A stretch of 64,000 bases of DNA from positions 71,453,752-71,517,751 of the forward strand of contig JAMXBB010000006.1 in the NCBI GenBank assembly GCA_024138015.1. Reading direction: 5' to 3'. The translations under genes were made by a program, and so were the position numbers. Shown here piece by piece: positions 12,690 through 24,480 of this stretch; the first letter of the stretch is position 1, and every line of letters begins with the position of its first letter. This DNA comes from Lumnitzera littorea (taxonomy: Eukaryota; Streptophyta; Magnoliopsida; Myrtales; Combretaceae). A model generated the notes under the pieces. It was not told where the DNA came from and ran no database searches. It worked only from the letters and a program-made list of their open reading frames with translations.

Positions 12690-14079
12690 TCTTAACCCTC
12701 TTACAAAAAGTCTCATCCTCGAAACTTCCACAATCTAGTACTTTCAAATTCAACCTTAATACTATACTTCTACTACGCAACTTTGATTTCCAAATCACAA
12801 TCATCAACTATTGTTAAAGGGTAAAATCCTTTAATACCGACTAATGTATCTTGACCCCAAATTTATCAATCCCAAAAATTTTTTGCTTTAGTTGCATGCC
12901 CTACTACTTTCTTCATCTTGTGTTTCTAACTTATACAATATAAGCTTAATATAACTGGTTTTAAACATTCCTTGTCTTGTCCATTCCCCCTTTTTTGTTC
13001 AAGTCATTTCTCCCTAGTGATTAGTTCATTACTATAACCTTGTTAGGTTCTTATCTAAGTATCGTAATCATCATATTACTATTTGTGATTATACCCCTTA
13101 CCACTGTTCATTTTGAACTAGCATGTTCTTATACCATTCCTTTGTCACCATCCAAACTAGTATCTCTACTCACTCCTCATTTCATCCTTTTAGTTAGCTC
13201 AGACTCTTGTATCAGTTAGTCCTATAGAACGCACAATCATCTCTTCCATTATTTCCCTATCTACCCATAGTTGGCCAACATGTCTTTTCACCTCATCCCT
13301 ATCAACTATGTATTGTCTAAGTCCCAATTTTCACTTAAGATGAACATAACAAATTCAATTTTTTCACATTTATAAGTTTCATACTACGATCGTCACTTAA
13401 TGGTTACAATTAAGATCTTAGGTACTTCCCATGGTTAACACATATATTAGCAAAAATGAGTTTAGCAAATCTAAACTTTCCACCCACTTATACAACAAGG
13501 AGATAAAGAATGACTCAAACTAAGTAAACTCGATTAGACCTAACATAAGTTGATACAACTCTTGACAAAGAAGACTCAAAAGACACTGGACATTTTTTTT
13601 ATTAACAATTGACACAACAAGACTCACAAAGATAGGAAATTTTGTCATGAAAGATACAAGAGTCGTAACAAACATGAGTCTTAACAAAAAAGTCACAAAA
13701 GTCATAGATTTGTCATATTGTTCGTACTTATCACATGTGCTAAGGATACATGAAAGTCATACATCTCATAGTGTTGTATTTATATACTCTATTAACTTCA
13801 CATACTTTATCGTCATTTGATTCCTTCATCTCATAATTATCTACTACCTCATGAATCATAATCTCATTCTATATAAGATCAATCTCTAAAATAGTCTCCA
13901 ATAAAAATTTTGATTTATTCTCAAAACTCACTCCTGATCATCTACCTTCTACATTTCTTACTATTCCATTCATTTCAATAACAACTTTAGCCTACCTCAC
14001 TGCAACATGCATATCATCCTCAAGATTTGCTCCTAAATGTTTACTTTCAACTCATCATCTATTAGTTCTTTTTACTATG
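12690..14079 (-). other. Gypsy element interior with pol apparently deleted
   Basis: Between protease and 3' LTR there is room for less than 1.4 kb, far short of a reverse transcriptase-RNase H-integrase block. Translating both strands gave no recognisable pol motif. The last bases before the LTR (minus strand ttcgaggatgag, then gagggttaaga) resemble the usual end of pol and the polypurine tract in this lineage. I see only decayed spacer here. Confidence 0.45.
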
Positions 14080-17000
14080 ACAACTTCTCTCAATATTTAA
14101 GTTTCTATAAATCTTCTGTGATTCCCTTCTTACCAGGCCACTTAAAAGCTACTATCATTTCCTCATGGTCAATATTTGCTCTATGATTACCTACAATATT
14201 ACATCCAATCTTTTTATATCCAAGAAAACCAAATCTACAATCATCTCATGAATATTTTCGATTCGCCTTCCTCATCCTTCAATTTATGTTGCACCACTTG
14301 TTCTTCTTCAGTAGGGGTTTGAACTATTAATTCTAAAGTTTCTACAGAAAGTTTACTTCTATCAATATATTCTTTGGAAATACACAAGTGAATTGCCCCA
14401 GTATCAAATAGAGTATATGTATAGGCATAACTATCTCCTATACATAGCAGTCTTAAAATATTTTATAATAACTATATTACTACTTTCAATCATTCCTTAT
14501 TTATCAACTATCAGCTATTATGTACTCAAATAATCTAAGTTATCAAGTTCAATGGTCATACCTATCACAACCTAGTCATCTCTAACTTCGTCTCACTAAA
14601 TAGCATAAGCATATACCTTAGACTACTCCCTAAGCTTGGTTTTTTTCCTACTTGGTCGTTTATTCCTATTATCCAGTCCTAATCTATTAGTTTAGTTTTA
14701 CTACTAAACTAGTCTCTCCTATTGCTGTCCTACACAACGTCAAACAGTATGCCTTCGTTGATGGCATTGGTAACAATATATACCTCTTAGAATAAGGTTT
14801 TCACACCACTTGGCTAGATGTCTAATTTCACCATACCTATAACACTTCCCTTTCAATTCTAGGCATTCCTAAGCTTGATGCTCATCATTACACTTCCAAC
14901 AAGGTTGTATTTTCGATAGGGGTCTTCTATTTCCTTTTGCAAATCGAATGAACTTCTTTCCATCTGCTAGGTTACTTTTACTGCTAAACCAACATTCAAC
15001 TTCCTTTTCTTATTCTCAATCTTATCTATAGCTTGTCAAAGATTACGAGCTTATTCAATTAAATGAGTTTCATTGATAACATCAGTATATCTTCCACCCT
15101 ACTCCTCTTCATCCTTACCTGGTAATGAAGATCAAGCCCAGCTTTGAATCGCTTAACTTTAGAAACCTCATTATTTCACATAACTTTAAGAGCAAACTTC
15201 AATAACCTATTGAAATCACTCACATATTCTTTAATTATCCTACTCTACTATTTTAGTTTATAATATTCTTCACACATTCATTCTTTCACACACTTAGGAA
15301 AATAATGTTTGTTGAGCCTAGATTTTCACCGCCATTCTTTTTAAATTAGGTCTTTTTTAAACCAAGCAGTATTAAACCCTTACCTATTTAATGCTAGCCC
15401 TCGACTAGGATTTAAAGAAAAATTGGTTCCTTTTATTTTGAAAACAACTTTGGAGTTGCCACCCGATCGTAGTAAAAAAAAAATAGTTAAGTTATAACCA
15501 ATTGGGTAGATTAGTTATAACTTAGCCGCTAGTTTATGATAAAACTAACTTTTAAAACAACTTTCTGAAAACCAGACATTTGGATTCAAGAATTAGAAAT
15601 TTTAAACCCGTACGGGTATTATTGACTTTCCCAATTTAAAATTAAACTTAAAAATCACCTTTCAATTCTGTAAAATAGAATTTAATTATTAATTACTCTA
15701 ATTAGATAAACGAAATAATCCCAAAAAAAAAGAAAAAATAGTTTTTTTACTTTCATCGTTGCTCCATAGGTGATTACGTACCCACTATTCAAGATCATAT
15801 GTACGTAGTTTTTTTACCAAAAACATAGTGGGCTAAATGATTTTAATTTTTGAAAAACAGTCGGGTTTACGTTTTTACCCATTTTGAGTTATTTAAGAAA
15901 ATTTCCTAAAGGCTTCTAAATTGGATTTTATTTTTTAGAAATTCTAAATGATCCTAATTTGAAAAATGGTTGATTTATTTTTATTTAATTTTTGGAAAAT
16001 CAATTTTATAAGTGATAAAACAATTTTATCATTTATTTTTATTTATTATTTATTCATTCTACTTTTTATTTTTATTTTTTGTTATTTTTTGGCTAAAACG
16101 TGAAAATAAATAAATAAAAACTAAACTAAATACTTCTTCCTTTTTTTTTCTTCTTTTTTCTTTTTTTTTATTTTATTCAATTACATTTACACCATAAATA
16201 AATAAATAAATAATATAAAAAAGAAGGACCAATAAAGAAGTACAAGAAGGCAAATGAAATAGGGTTGGATCGGATGCTGAATTAGGTGTGTGGGTTAAAG
16301 CACGAGTTGAACTCGAGTTTGGGTCAAGTCAAATGTTAGGTTCGGGTTGTCTTTAACCTCTCCTTCGTCCACAACAACGCGGGGTAGATCTAGGCCAATT
16401 CGTACACTTAATTAAGTAGGAAAAGGTATTTTCATAGGTTTTTTATTGGGTTTAGGGGTGTTTTTTAAGTGCTACCGTGTTTGGTGGTTGTTTAGTGGGT
16501 GGTGGAAATTGTAACGGTGGTGGCGATGTTCGAGTGGCACCATAAGGGGTTGCTTGAGTTGAAAGGGGAGTGTAGTATGGGGAGTTCGACTATAGGTTTG
16601 GTTTGGGTTGAAGAGAGTCAGAGGTGGTGGTTCAAGAGAGAGGGGGATTGGCAATTAAGGTTAGTTAAGGTGGTGGTGATGCCACGAGCTATGGCGAAGA
16701 TCGAAGGTGATTAGGTTCTAGAGCATGAGTGATGGGGAGTGATCTTAGGGTACTCGACTGTAGTAGTTAGCTCAATAAAGAGAGATTTGAAGAGAGAGAG
16801 AGACCGAATTAGAGAGAGAAAATGATCGCAGGAGAGAGAGAGATTATTTTGAGTGATTATGCGAGGTTCTCTATGTTCGTGGACATCCCTAAGCCCCTGT
16901 TTATACATGAATTTAACCTAGAAAATAAGGAAACTTGAAATCGGATTTGAATGCAAATGTACAAAAATCCAATCTTTTTCGATTTTTGGAGCTCGATTTG

Positions 17001-18190
17001 AATGCTCTATTAATTGAATTTAGATGCGTTATTAGGTTCAATTCACAATATGCTATGTGAAGGATGAATTTGTATCATTAATTGATGGGTTTCAGCAAGG
17101 GAAATGCATGAAATCAATAGCCAAAGTGGAGAGGGTAGACTGTTCTTATCTAAGGAAAGTGGAGGAAAATTAAGGAAACAGAAAGAAAGAGAAGGGGAAG
17201 AGAGAGAAAATACTGATGTGGTGCCACGTCAGCATGCACCGACTAACTCGAAGTCGCTACTATCATCACATGACACATGGTAACTGACGTGGCATACCAT
17301 ATGGTGCCACGTCAGCCTGCCATCCAACCGATGTTGCTATATATCAAGACACGTGACACAGTTAGATCCTAATAGGTGGTAATATCTCTAGTTACAAAAA
17401 TAAAAAGGCCTCTCTGCCTTTGCCAAGATTTGAACCCAAGACCTCGAGTTGCAATGTTCCAATACTTATTCATTAGGCTGTTGGCTTGTGTCTTATCTAT
17501 TTGTGCAATTAAAAAATTGCACATACAGATCAAGTCAATCTAGGCTAGATTTAAATCTAAGCCTAGGTTCGATAACCTAACTTCTAGGCCTATTTCAAAA
17601 ATAAAAAATCTATCCTAATAAGATGTTATTTCTTAAAATCTTTTATTTCTTTCAATTTTTCTATTTTTTGTAATTTTTTCAAATTTTATTTTCAAATTTT
17701 TTTTAGATTTTAATTATTTTCTAAACTTCTTATTAGATTTCCTATTTTTGATTTTTTTTTCAAATTTCTTATTTTTGTATTTTCCTAAAAAAAATTTAAT
17801 TTTTTGGGTTTTCTTTAATTTCCTATTTTGATATTTTTCCTAATTGAAGGAAAAAAAAAATGAAATAAAATAAAGGGAGCAAAAATTAGGTATCTACAAT
17901 ATTCCAGAAAAGTATCTCTAAATATAACCCAACTAATAGGTTCTAGTTAATTTCATCTCTTCACCTCCTACTAATTATTTGCATCTTCGTCTAACAAAAT
18001 AGCAACTATCCTAACTTTCTTATTTTCCTCAACCTCATGAATTTGAAAAGCTTTCTCCAACAAGTCAATCCATTCTTCTACCACCAAAGGATCAATGTTC
18101 TTTCCGTCAAATGGTTTCACTATTCACTCTACCTGAGCTAACTTATCTCCATCGCAACCGTAAATTGTTCTAATTGCTCTATATGTCATG
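14080..18190 (-). pseudogene. Gypsy Gag-protease pseudogene, split by a solo LTR
   Basis: Reading the minus strand from about 18190, a Gag capsid-like stretch has the order PFDGKNIDPLVVEEWID, LEKAFQIHEVEENKKVR, then FRDTFLEY next to the insertion at 17899. It resumes at 15309 with FPKCVKE and EEYYKLK. A CCHC zinc knuckle follows near 14815-14860 (CYRYGEIRHLAKWC, one Cys lost) and a second CxxC...C stretch (CYQCHQRRHTV). A retropepsin core DTGAIHLCISKEYI is at about 14370-14410. A later segment (VFLDIKR, HRANID) fits the C-terminal part of plant gypsy proteases. Multiple stops and shifts make it a pseudogene. Position just after the primer site fits Gag first. Boundaries are approximate. Confidence 0.65.
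15310..17898 (-). mobile_element. Solo LTR (family L3), 2589 bp, nested in gypsy gag
   Basis: On the minus strand the element begins TGTAGATACCTAATT and ends GGCTCAACA. It is flanked by near-identical 5-bp duplications, atgtt (15305-15309) and atatt (17899-17903). Removing it rejoins the Gag reading frame between FLEY and FPKCVKE. A second copy of the family, with the same termini, lies at 28240-42729. No internal region, primer site or partner LTR is present, so it is a solo LTR from intra-element recombination. Short frames inside it are not protein-like. A TATA-like minus-strand sequence (tgtataaac) sits near 16900. Confidence 0.8.
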
Positions 18191-18416
18191 GTTGCTCAGG
18201 GTTAGGTTAATACTGTTGTGGTAGGCCCTCTCTTTGCTCCTCAGATGCCTAGCTCATTAGTGATCTTCCATGTTCCTTACAAATCACCTTTCTAAATGAA
18301 CATCACATAAAATTCTATTGGTAACTATTATAGTTGTTTTACTAAGTTATGACTCTATACTACCCAACTACCTTACACATCTCACATATGCCTAAAGGTT
18401 ATGGTCCTTTATTAAT

Positions 18417-18428
18417 GCTCTAATACCA
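18417..18428 (-). promoter_or_regulatory. Primer binding site of the gypsy element
   Basis: The minus strand reads TGGTATTAGAGC, one transition away from the tRNA-iMet-complementary TGGTATCAGAGC. It lies nine bases past the 5' LTR end at 18438. This fixes the element's orientation. Confidence 0.75.
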
Positions 18429-18437
18429 CCTAAAGGA

Positions 18438-20682
18438 TGTCGCATCCTGTCTTAGTATAGAATGCACTATCACACAGGAATACCCATTAAAAACTTAACT
18501 CAACTTGCTCAATCATCAAAAGATAACTTTATTTATGTGATAATAGAGTTACTACATTGGAGTTTAGTGGTTACAACTTATATATACAGCCTAATATTTA
18601 CATCAAAACATAAACAATCATTTTCTTTTGTCATCTTCAAAATAGTACAATTCCCGACTTAGTATAGGTTCCATCTAGAAGTTCCTAACGCCGACTTATG
18701 CTCTCAATATACATTCTACCTAGTGTTGGGCCCTTCATGAAGATATTAACCTCGAGATAAAATATTTTATCCTCGCAACTACTGAAGCTGAGTAAGAGTG
18801 GATAACAAACAATATAATATAAGTAATATCACAACTAAAACATTTCAATCATAATCAACAAGTTTAGCTTGACACATACATTAGCCCAACAAGGCATTTA
18901 TTGCTAGCAAGGTAGCATGTTATGCTCATATACATGGCATTCATTAATATCGATATCCCATGCCCTATAATATCCTCATTCGATTAGTCAACATAGCTAG
19001 ACATCTGAATACAATATCTAGGAACCTACGGCAACAAGGAGCTGCTTAAGAGTAGAACCCCTAACCAAATTGGATTACATATTGTAGTTTACCAAATCAA
19101 AAAGGCAATAAGGACTTGCCAAAGAATAGGACCCCTAGCTTTGTTCTACAAAATTAGACTACATACTATAGTTACCAAATTAGACTATTAAATAGTCAAG
19201 ACATTCAAGCAATGCAAATCTATATGCTTCTAAAAATCATGTTCATAAAGCTATGATTTTTCTTGATCAATTGAAAGGCTCATTATGAAAATTCTGACCT
19301 ACAGGTCCCTTTTATGCCATGCCATGTAATAACCACTCAAATATATCATTCCATACAATCAGTCTTCAAATTTTGTTCAACCTAATTATCTGATTCTAGT
19401 TTTCAAACTCTCCTTAGCAGAACTCTAGTATCTCACTTAAGGTACACTTAAGTGAACACCTAAAAGATTGGGTTAGCAATCACTTAACTTTCCTAGTTAG
19501 TACAATCATTTGTCATCGCATCAACACCCAACATAGCAACATAATAGTTTAACCAAAATATAGCTACTATCATTCAAAATCACCACATCAACATCTACTA
19601 TAATAGCATACCAATTCACCAAAGATATAGCTATGTCCAATTAATACAACACTAAATAGCGCATAGTGTTATGCGTAACAATATATCTACTCCAAGCATA
19701 GGTTAGATCCACTTACTTAAACTTACTAATAGCGTAAAACCCTAAACTTCTCAACATGGTCCTTCCTTACTTATCACACCTACGAAAATATGAACATAAT
19801 CTTCAATTCAACTATGGGTCAAACCTAAACTCCCATAAGCTTTCATTACCGCATTTTTAAACTTTATTTGACCGTATCTTACTCGTTCCTCATCCGATTT
19901 TAGTAAACTTCAAATCATCATAATCCTTATTTGGAGTATTATTAATATATCTTAAGAAACAAGATTAATCAATATGGTTACAAGCTTAAAAATACCGACT
20001 CGATCATACATTACTATAACTACGTAATTAACTCGAACAAGCTTTAGTCTTAAACTAAGAACTCTAAAAATTATACTTTCCAAACTTGAACAACATCTAT
20101 TTTATACCTAAAATATTGATCTTGCACAGTCTTATCAATTATCATAATAGTATTATTTACTATTTTACATATTAGGTTAATATATAAGCTTATATTAGGA
20201 AAATACGGAATAAATAGTGTATGAGTCTGGTTAAGTCTACGAAAAATCCTATAGATTCACAAAAGTATATAGTTTAATCATTGATTGTGAATTACACTAA
20301 ACTTCCAAATATCTATTTTTACGAAAAATAGCGGTTTTAGCTCAAAATTACGGAAATTTAGGGAAAATAAACAAATTTATGTGTGAGATAAAAATTAAGT
20401 GATCCAAATATCATCATAAACGTTTTGAAGTCACAATACATAGGGCTCATACATTGATTTTATCATAAACTAATTAATCCAACGAAACAGCAAAATTATT
20501 AATTTTATCTAAAATAATTGTATTAAATAGTAAACTTATTTATTTTCAAAAATTCTTGTCACTAAAATTAAATAAATATATTAATTTTATGATATACAAA
20601 AATTGAGCTTGAAATAACATTATCTAATTTTTATAAAAATTAATTCAATTTTTGCCCAAGTGGGGCATTTTCTTAAGGATCA
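18438..20682 (-). repeat. 5' LTR of the gypsy element, truncated
   Basis: From 18438 (minus-strand end GATGCGACA) this aligns collinearly with 9528 onward, for example the shared stretches around 19210-19290 and 10240-10320. Homology stops near 20682, after a shared gcattttcttaagga. About 0.9 kb of the LTR's beginning, including its TATA box, is missing. Adjacent sequence belongs to the leader of another element. Confidence 0.75.
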
Positions 20683-20820
20683 ATTATTTTTAAGATTTTG
20701 TCATCTACTTGATCACCTAGAAGTCCTATCATGGTTTTACTCCTCTCTACCTCACTTGGTAAGAAATCCTAAGGTTTAAGGTCAGGTTTTACTTTATCTT
20801 GTTATTGTTTTAAACCTAAA
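20683..20820 (-). other. Remnant leader of the minus-strand L1 element
   Basis: This 138-bp piece lies between the broken end of the gypsy LTR and the primer site of LTR copy E. By position it is the 5' leader of copy E's element. No coding sequence is visible. The rest of that element is absent, so the junction at 20682 is a deletion or insertion breakpoint. Confidence 0.4.
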
Positions 20821-20832
20821 GCTTTGATACCA
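20821..20832 (-). promoter_or_regulatory. Primer binding site of LTR copy E
   Basis: The minus strand reads TGGTATCAAAGC, one transition from the TGGTATCAGAGC consensus. It is separated from the LTR end by the same gatttaag spacer found at copy C (6750-6757). Confidence 0.65.
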
Positions 20833-20840
20833 CTTAAATC

Positions 20841-23800
20841 TATCATGACTCAAATAGTATCATTATCGTAGTAGATCGTCGTGTACCATACAAAGATCTA
20901 TAATCAACCCTCTTAGTGATCATAAGCCTTACATATGACACACAAGGCTTCTTCCATTCTATGTTACCATCTAGCCCATAAATATGTAATATCAAGCATA
21001 TTAACGAAGATTTACTATTTCAATACAAAAATATTGAAGTTAAAGTATGGATTCATAGAATTCCACAACAAAATATTACAATGCATCTAAATCCTATAAG
21101 AGTATGTAATAAGGAATTCTAACTACAGAATGAAAATAAAGTAAATAAGTATCTATAAGTCATTCTTATAAAATTCCCTCTTTGCTTCTTGAAATACACA
21201 ATCTCGTCTCAACATAAGACTCACCTCAAGCATTCCTTGGTCTGGATGGATGAAGAGGTGGTCCTACATCAAAAGAAATCTATCGGGCTGTAAACTTACA
21301 CTCAGTGAGTTAATCCCTCTATCATGCCATATAAACAATATAATTTAAATGCACAACATATGAATACATAAACACTTAGAATGCCAAACAATACATGTAG
21401 CAACTTAAGAACTGCATGCAACTTAAAATTACACCCCTTGTAGTTGGGGGTTAGAGATAATTTACTGATACAAACCATCATATGGGTTCTAACACTTGGG
21501 TTTTTATACCAATTGCACCATCGTACTCAAATAAGCTCAAAATCATATATAACATATACAAACTTTACTTGTCATATGGAAAATACACTTTCCTTTTCAA
21601 ATATCATATTCTAAGTCAAAATTCCCAAGTCTAGCGGTATGATGGCCTCCACAATCCACAGTCACATGCTCTAAGCAAAAGTCACAAGATATGGCCTTTC
21701 GCTAACAGTTAGCATCCCCTAGCACCTAATAAGCTTAACAGCTTATGATAGAGACTTAATAATAAATAAATGGCATACTATTGCCTAATCCATCCAAGAG
21801 GCCCCCCTCCTATGAGTCCCTTCCCATCTTCCGCACAAGGTGGTAGTTGGTATAGTTATAATGCAAATATGAGAAATGCATGACTCATTAAATTTTCTTA
21901 ATTGAGTACTTAATTAATTCAATTTTCATGGTGATCGAACAATTTCATCTCATACAACAATGCATAGATATTATCACACACGATTCTCATTATTATCTGA
22001 TTAGTAAGTCATAGCATTTGATCATAATATCGTACAAATGCATTTCTCATATCTCACAAGCATTTAAGTTCATTATATAAATTTAAGTGCATCCACACTA
22101 TAAGCAAAACCAAGCATGAAGTCATCAAGAATCACTTACTCGACCATAACGAATCAATCGTAATAGTCCAGGGATAGGTCATCTTCAATGGTCGAGTCCC
22201 TTAAACATCATAAATATAATAATGTTAAGAGTTTGAGATAAAATTGAAAGGCTAACCTAAAACTTTTGAAGTTACACTTTTAACTTAGTTTTCATATTTT
22301 TCTAGTTTTACTTAAAACTTCAATAATGTATAACTTTCTTATTTTAAATCCAATTTTTATGATCTTATAGTCGATTTTCATTATTTTCGAGTGTACTTTA
22401 AAGTGGTGAAATTAGATTTTCAAGATATGGCTCGTAATTCTATCTACTAGTCAGAACAGTAGCAGTCCTCATGTTTTAGTGCTCTTTTGGGTTTAGTTTG
22501 GTTATTAAGCTTTTTCTTATCTTAGGAAATCTTTTGGGCTTGGGCTTAGGACTTTATTCTAAGCTTAAAACACTTTTCAAATTCAAATTTCCATACTTAT
22601 CTTATGACCTTGGTGCTATCAATATTTTCTTGGACTCTTATGTGGGCTTATGTGGTTAAATGGGCTTGTTTTTAGTCTAAACTAAAGTTAGCGACTTTGA
22701 TGGGCTTAGGGAGTTTTATGTGGGCTTCTTATGGGCTTCAAAGCAACTTTTCTTGATAAATTAAAGTGCTGGTCAAAAATTTGGTGAGGGTCCAATTAGA
22801 AGTTCTAAACTTGTTTTGAATGTTTTTAGGCCTAGTTTTGAGTTTTAGCTTTATATACTTACAATACTTGCTTTGGTCATTCTTTTCACTTTGTTTTATC
22901 ATACTTTTAAGTGAGTTTTCTTGGGGTTCTAGATCTGGACAGTTTGGAGTTATGGCTTCCAACTTGGTTTTTCAACTTGGTTTTTCAACTTGTTTTATCA
23001 TTTTCTTAAGTTTAGGCGATAGATCAAGAACCTCCACTACTTATATTCCAACTTTAACTTAACTTTTCTTCTATGAGGTGATTATTTAACTTAAGTACTA
23101 AGTAAAAATTATGAATCACATACTTATCATAAGTTCTATGCCTTAGTTTACATCTCAAAAAATTGATTTCCTCATAACAAATTATGTAATGGACTTTCCT
23201 TCACCTAAAGCTAGATTTAAGCATATGTAGCTAGATGAAATTAAAAGAAACATCTAGATAGCTTACACACACTTCACGTCCAGCATGCTATTCCATAATC
23301 AATATACATATTTCATGATTTTCTCAACTTACAATCTTCTATTATAAGTGCTAGACATGTATCTTATACAATACCAAACCTAACATACTCATATTTCAAC
23401 TTTTCTATAAGAGATTCATAAGTTTATTACTTAAAGTAAACTAGCTATGTTATCACCTTATATTCATGTCAATATCCTCATGGAAATATAATCTCCTAAG
23501 CATGGCATACTAAAGTACTCAACAAGGAAAGGAACTTACTAGTCCTAAATGCGTAAAAAGTGTGGTTATGCACTAAGAGTCCTCTTTTGCTCCTTACTTT
23601 CCTTCCCTTTTTTGTAAGCTCCTTAGATAACCAAAGTCTTGATATTTAAGGTCAATTTTAGGGGTGTTCTAAGGTGTCCAAAAATAGCTTTTGATGTAGA
23701 CAAAATGAAGGCAACAAAAACTAGTTTTGTGCGGTAAGTGTGAATATATGTAGTGGCAAGTGTGGGTTTGTGGGACTTAGTTGGCTTTTGTGTTTAGAAG

Positions 23801-24480
23801 TGAAATGTGTTTGAAAGATGAATGAAAGTGAGAGGATTCAAAGTGAAAAGTGGTCAGTTGGCAGTATGTATATATGAGCTCTAACTAAGTTCTTTTTGTT
23901 GTCTTTTATTTAATACATGAGCCATACTTTGTATTGATTTGATGATGTAACCAATAAGGAGCAAATAGTAGATGTGAAAGACACTTGATTTGATGGATAA
24001 TTGATAAGGTATGGCCTCCCTTACTTCTCCTTTCAAACTGGCCATAAGGTGTCTTAGGGGTATGGCTCTTGTCTTGTTACTTATTTAAAAATCAAATTTA
24101 TAAAGTGGTAAGATAACTTATCCTTATGTAGTATAGGTTATGGTAAGAAAAGGAAACAATCTTATCATTAGCTTTTGATAAGTTATTAAGTGATAAGTAA
24201 TTTTAATTCTCTAATGATAAGTTATTTAATGTGGTTAGTTGATTTACTTATCCGTATGTAACATAGCTTATAAGTGAAGATAAGGGAATTACCTCATATA
24301 TAATTCTTTTAGGGTTTGGTTCTTAAATTAATTGGTAAGTTATGATTTGCTTCTTACAAAATTTTGTAGTTTTCCAGAGTTGAATAAAATTATTCAAATT
24401 AGATTATCAATTAATTACTTAAGGTCACAGTATAAACCCTACTTTTAGTGGGCCTAAGACTTGATTAAGAGTACCTTCCA
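20841..24480 (-). repeat. LTR family L1, copy E, minus orientation
   Basis: On the minus strand it ends GAGTCATGATA, followed by spacer and primer site. It is about 3.6 kb, matching copy C at 3121-6749. It is strongly similar, in inverted orientation, to 24480-27074: 22430-23010 is nearly the reverse complement of 26060-26640, including a gggcttcaaa block and the gtttaggcgatag end. The outer end near 24480 is approximate because the two inverted LTRs abut there. Confidence 0.6.

Larger units (their letters stand above)
9528..20682 (-). mobile_element. Ty3/gypsy (Del/Tekay-like) element, truncated, minus strand
   Basis: Two direct repeats flank an interior read on the minus strand. The 3' LTR is 9528-12689. 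The 5' LTR is 18438-20682, lacking roughly its first 0.9 kb. A primer binding site sits at 18417-18428 and a decayed Gag-protease reading frame at 14080-18190. Reverse transcriptase, RNase H and integrase were not found in the 1.4 kb between protease and 3' LTR, so pol seems largely deleted. A 2589-bp solo LTR of a different family is nested in gag. Long LTRs starting TGTAATACCCC plus a CCHC-bearing Gag suggest the Del/Tekay chromovirus lineage; that is inferred from LTR and Gag character, not from RT. The left end interrupts the copia integrase. Confidence 0.75.

Noticed and set aside
16472..16908. Several short open frames on both strands
   Set aside because: They overlap each other inside a solo LTR bounded by a target duplication and resemble no known protein.
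17400..17480. tRNA-like stretch (gatttgaacccaagacctcgag)
   Set aside because: It resembles a reversed B-box, but no acceptor or anticodon stem can be formed around it; it is inside an LTR.
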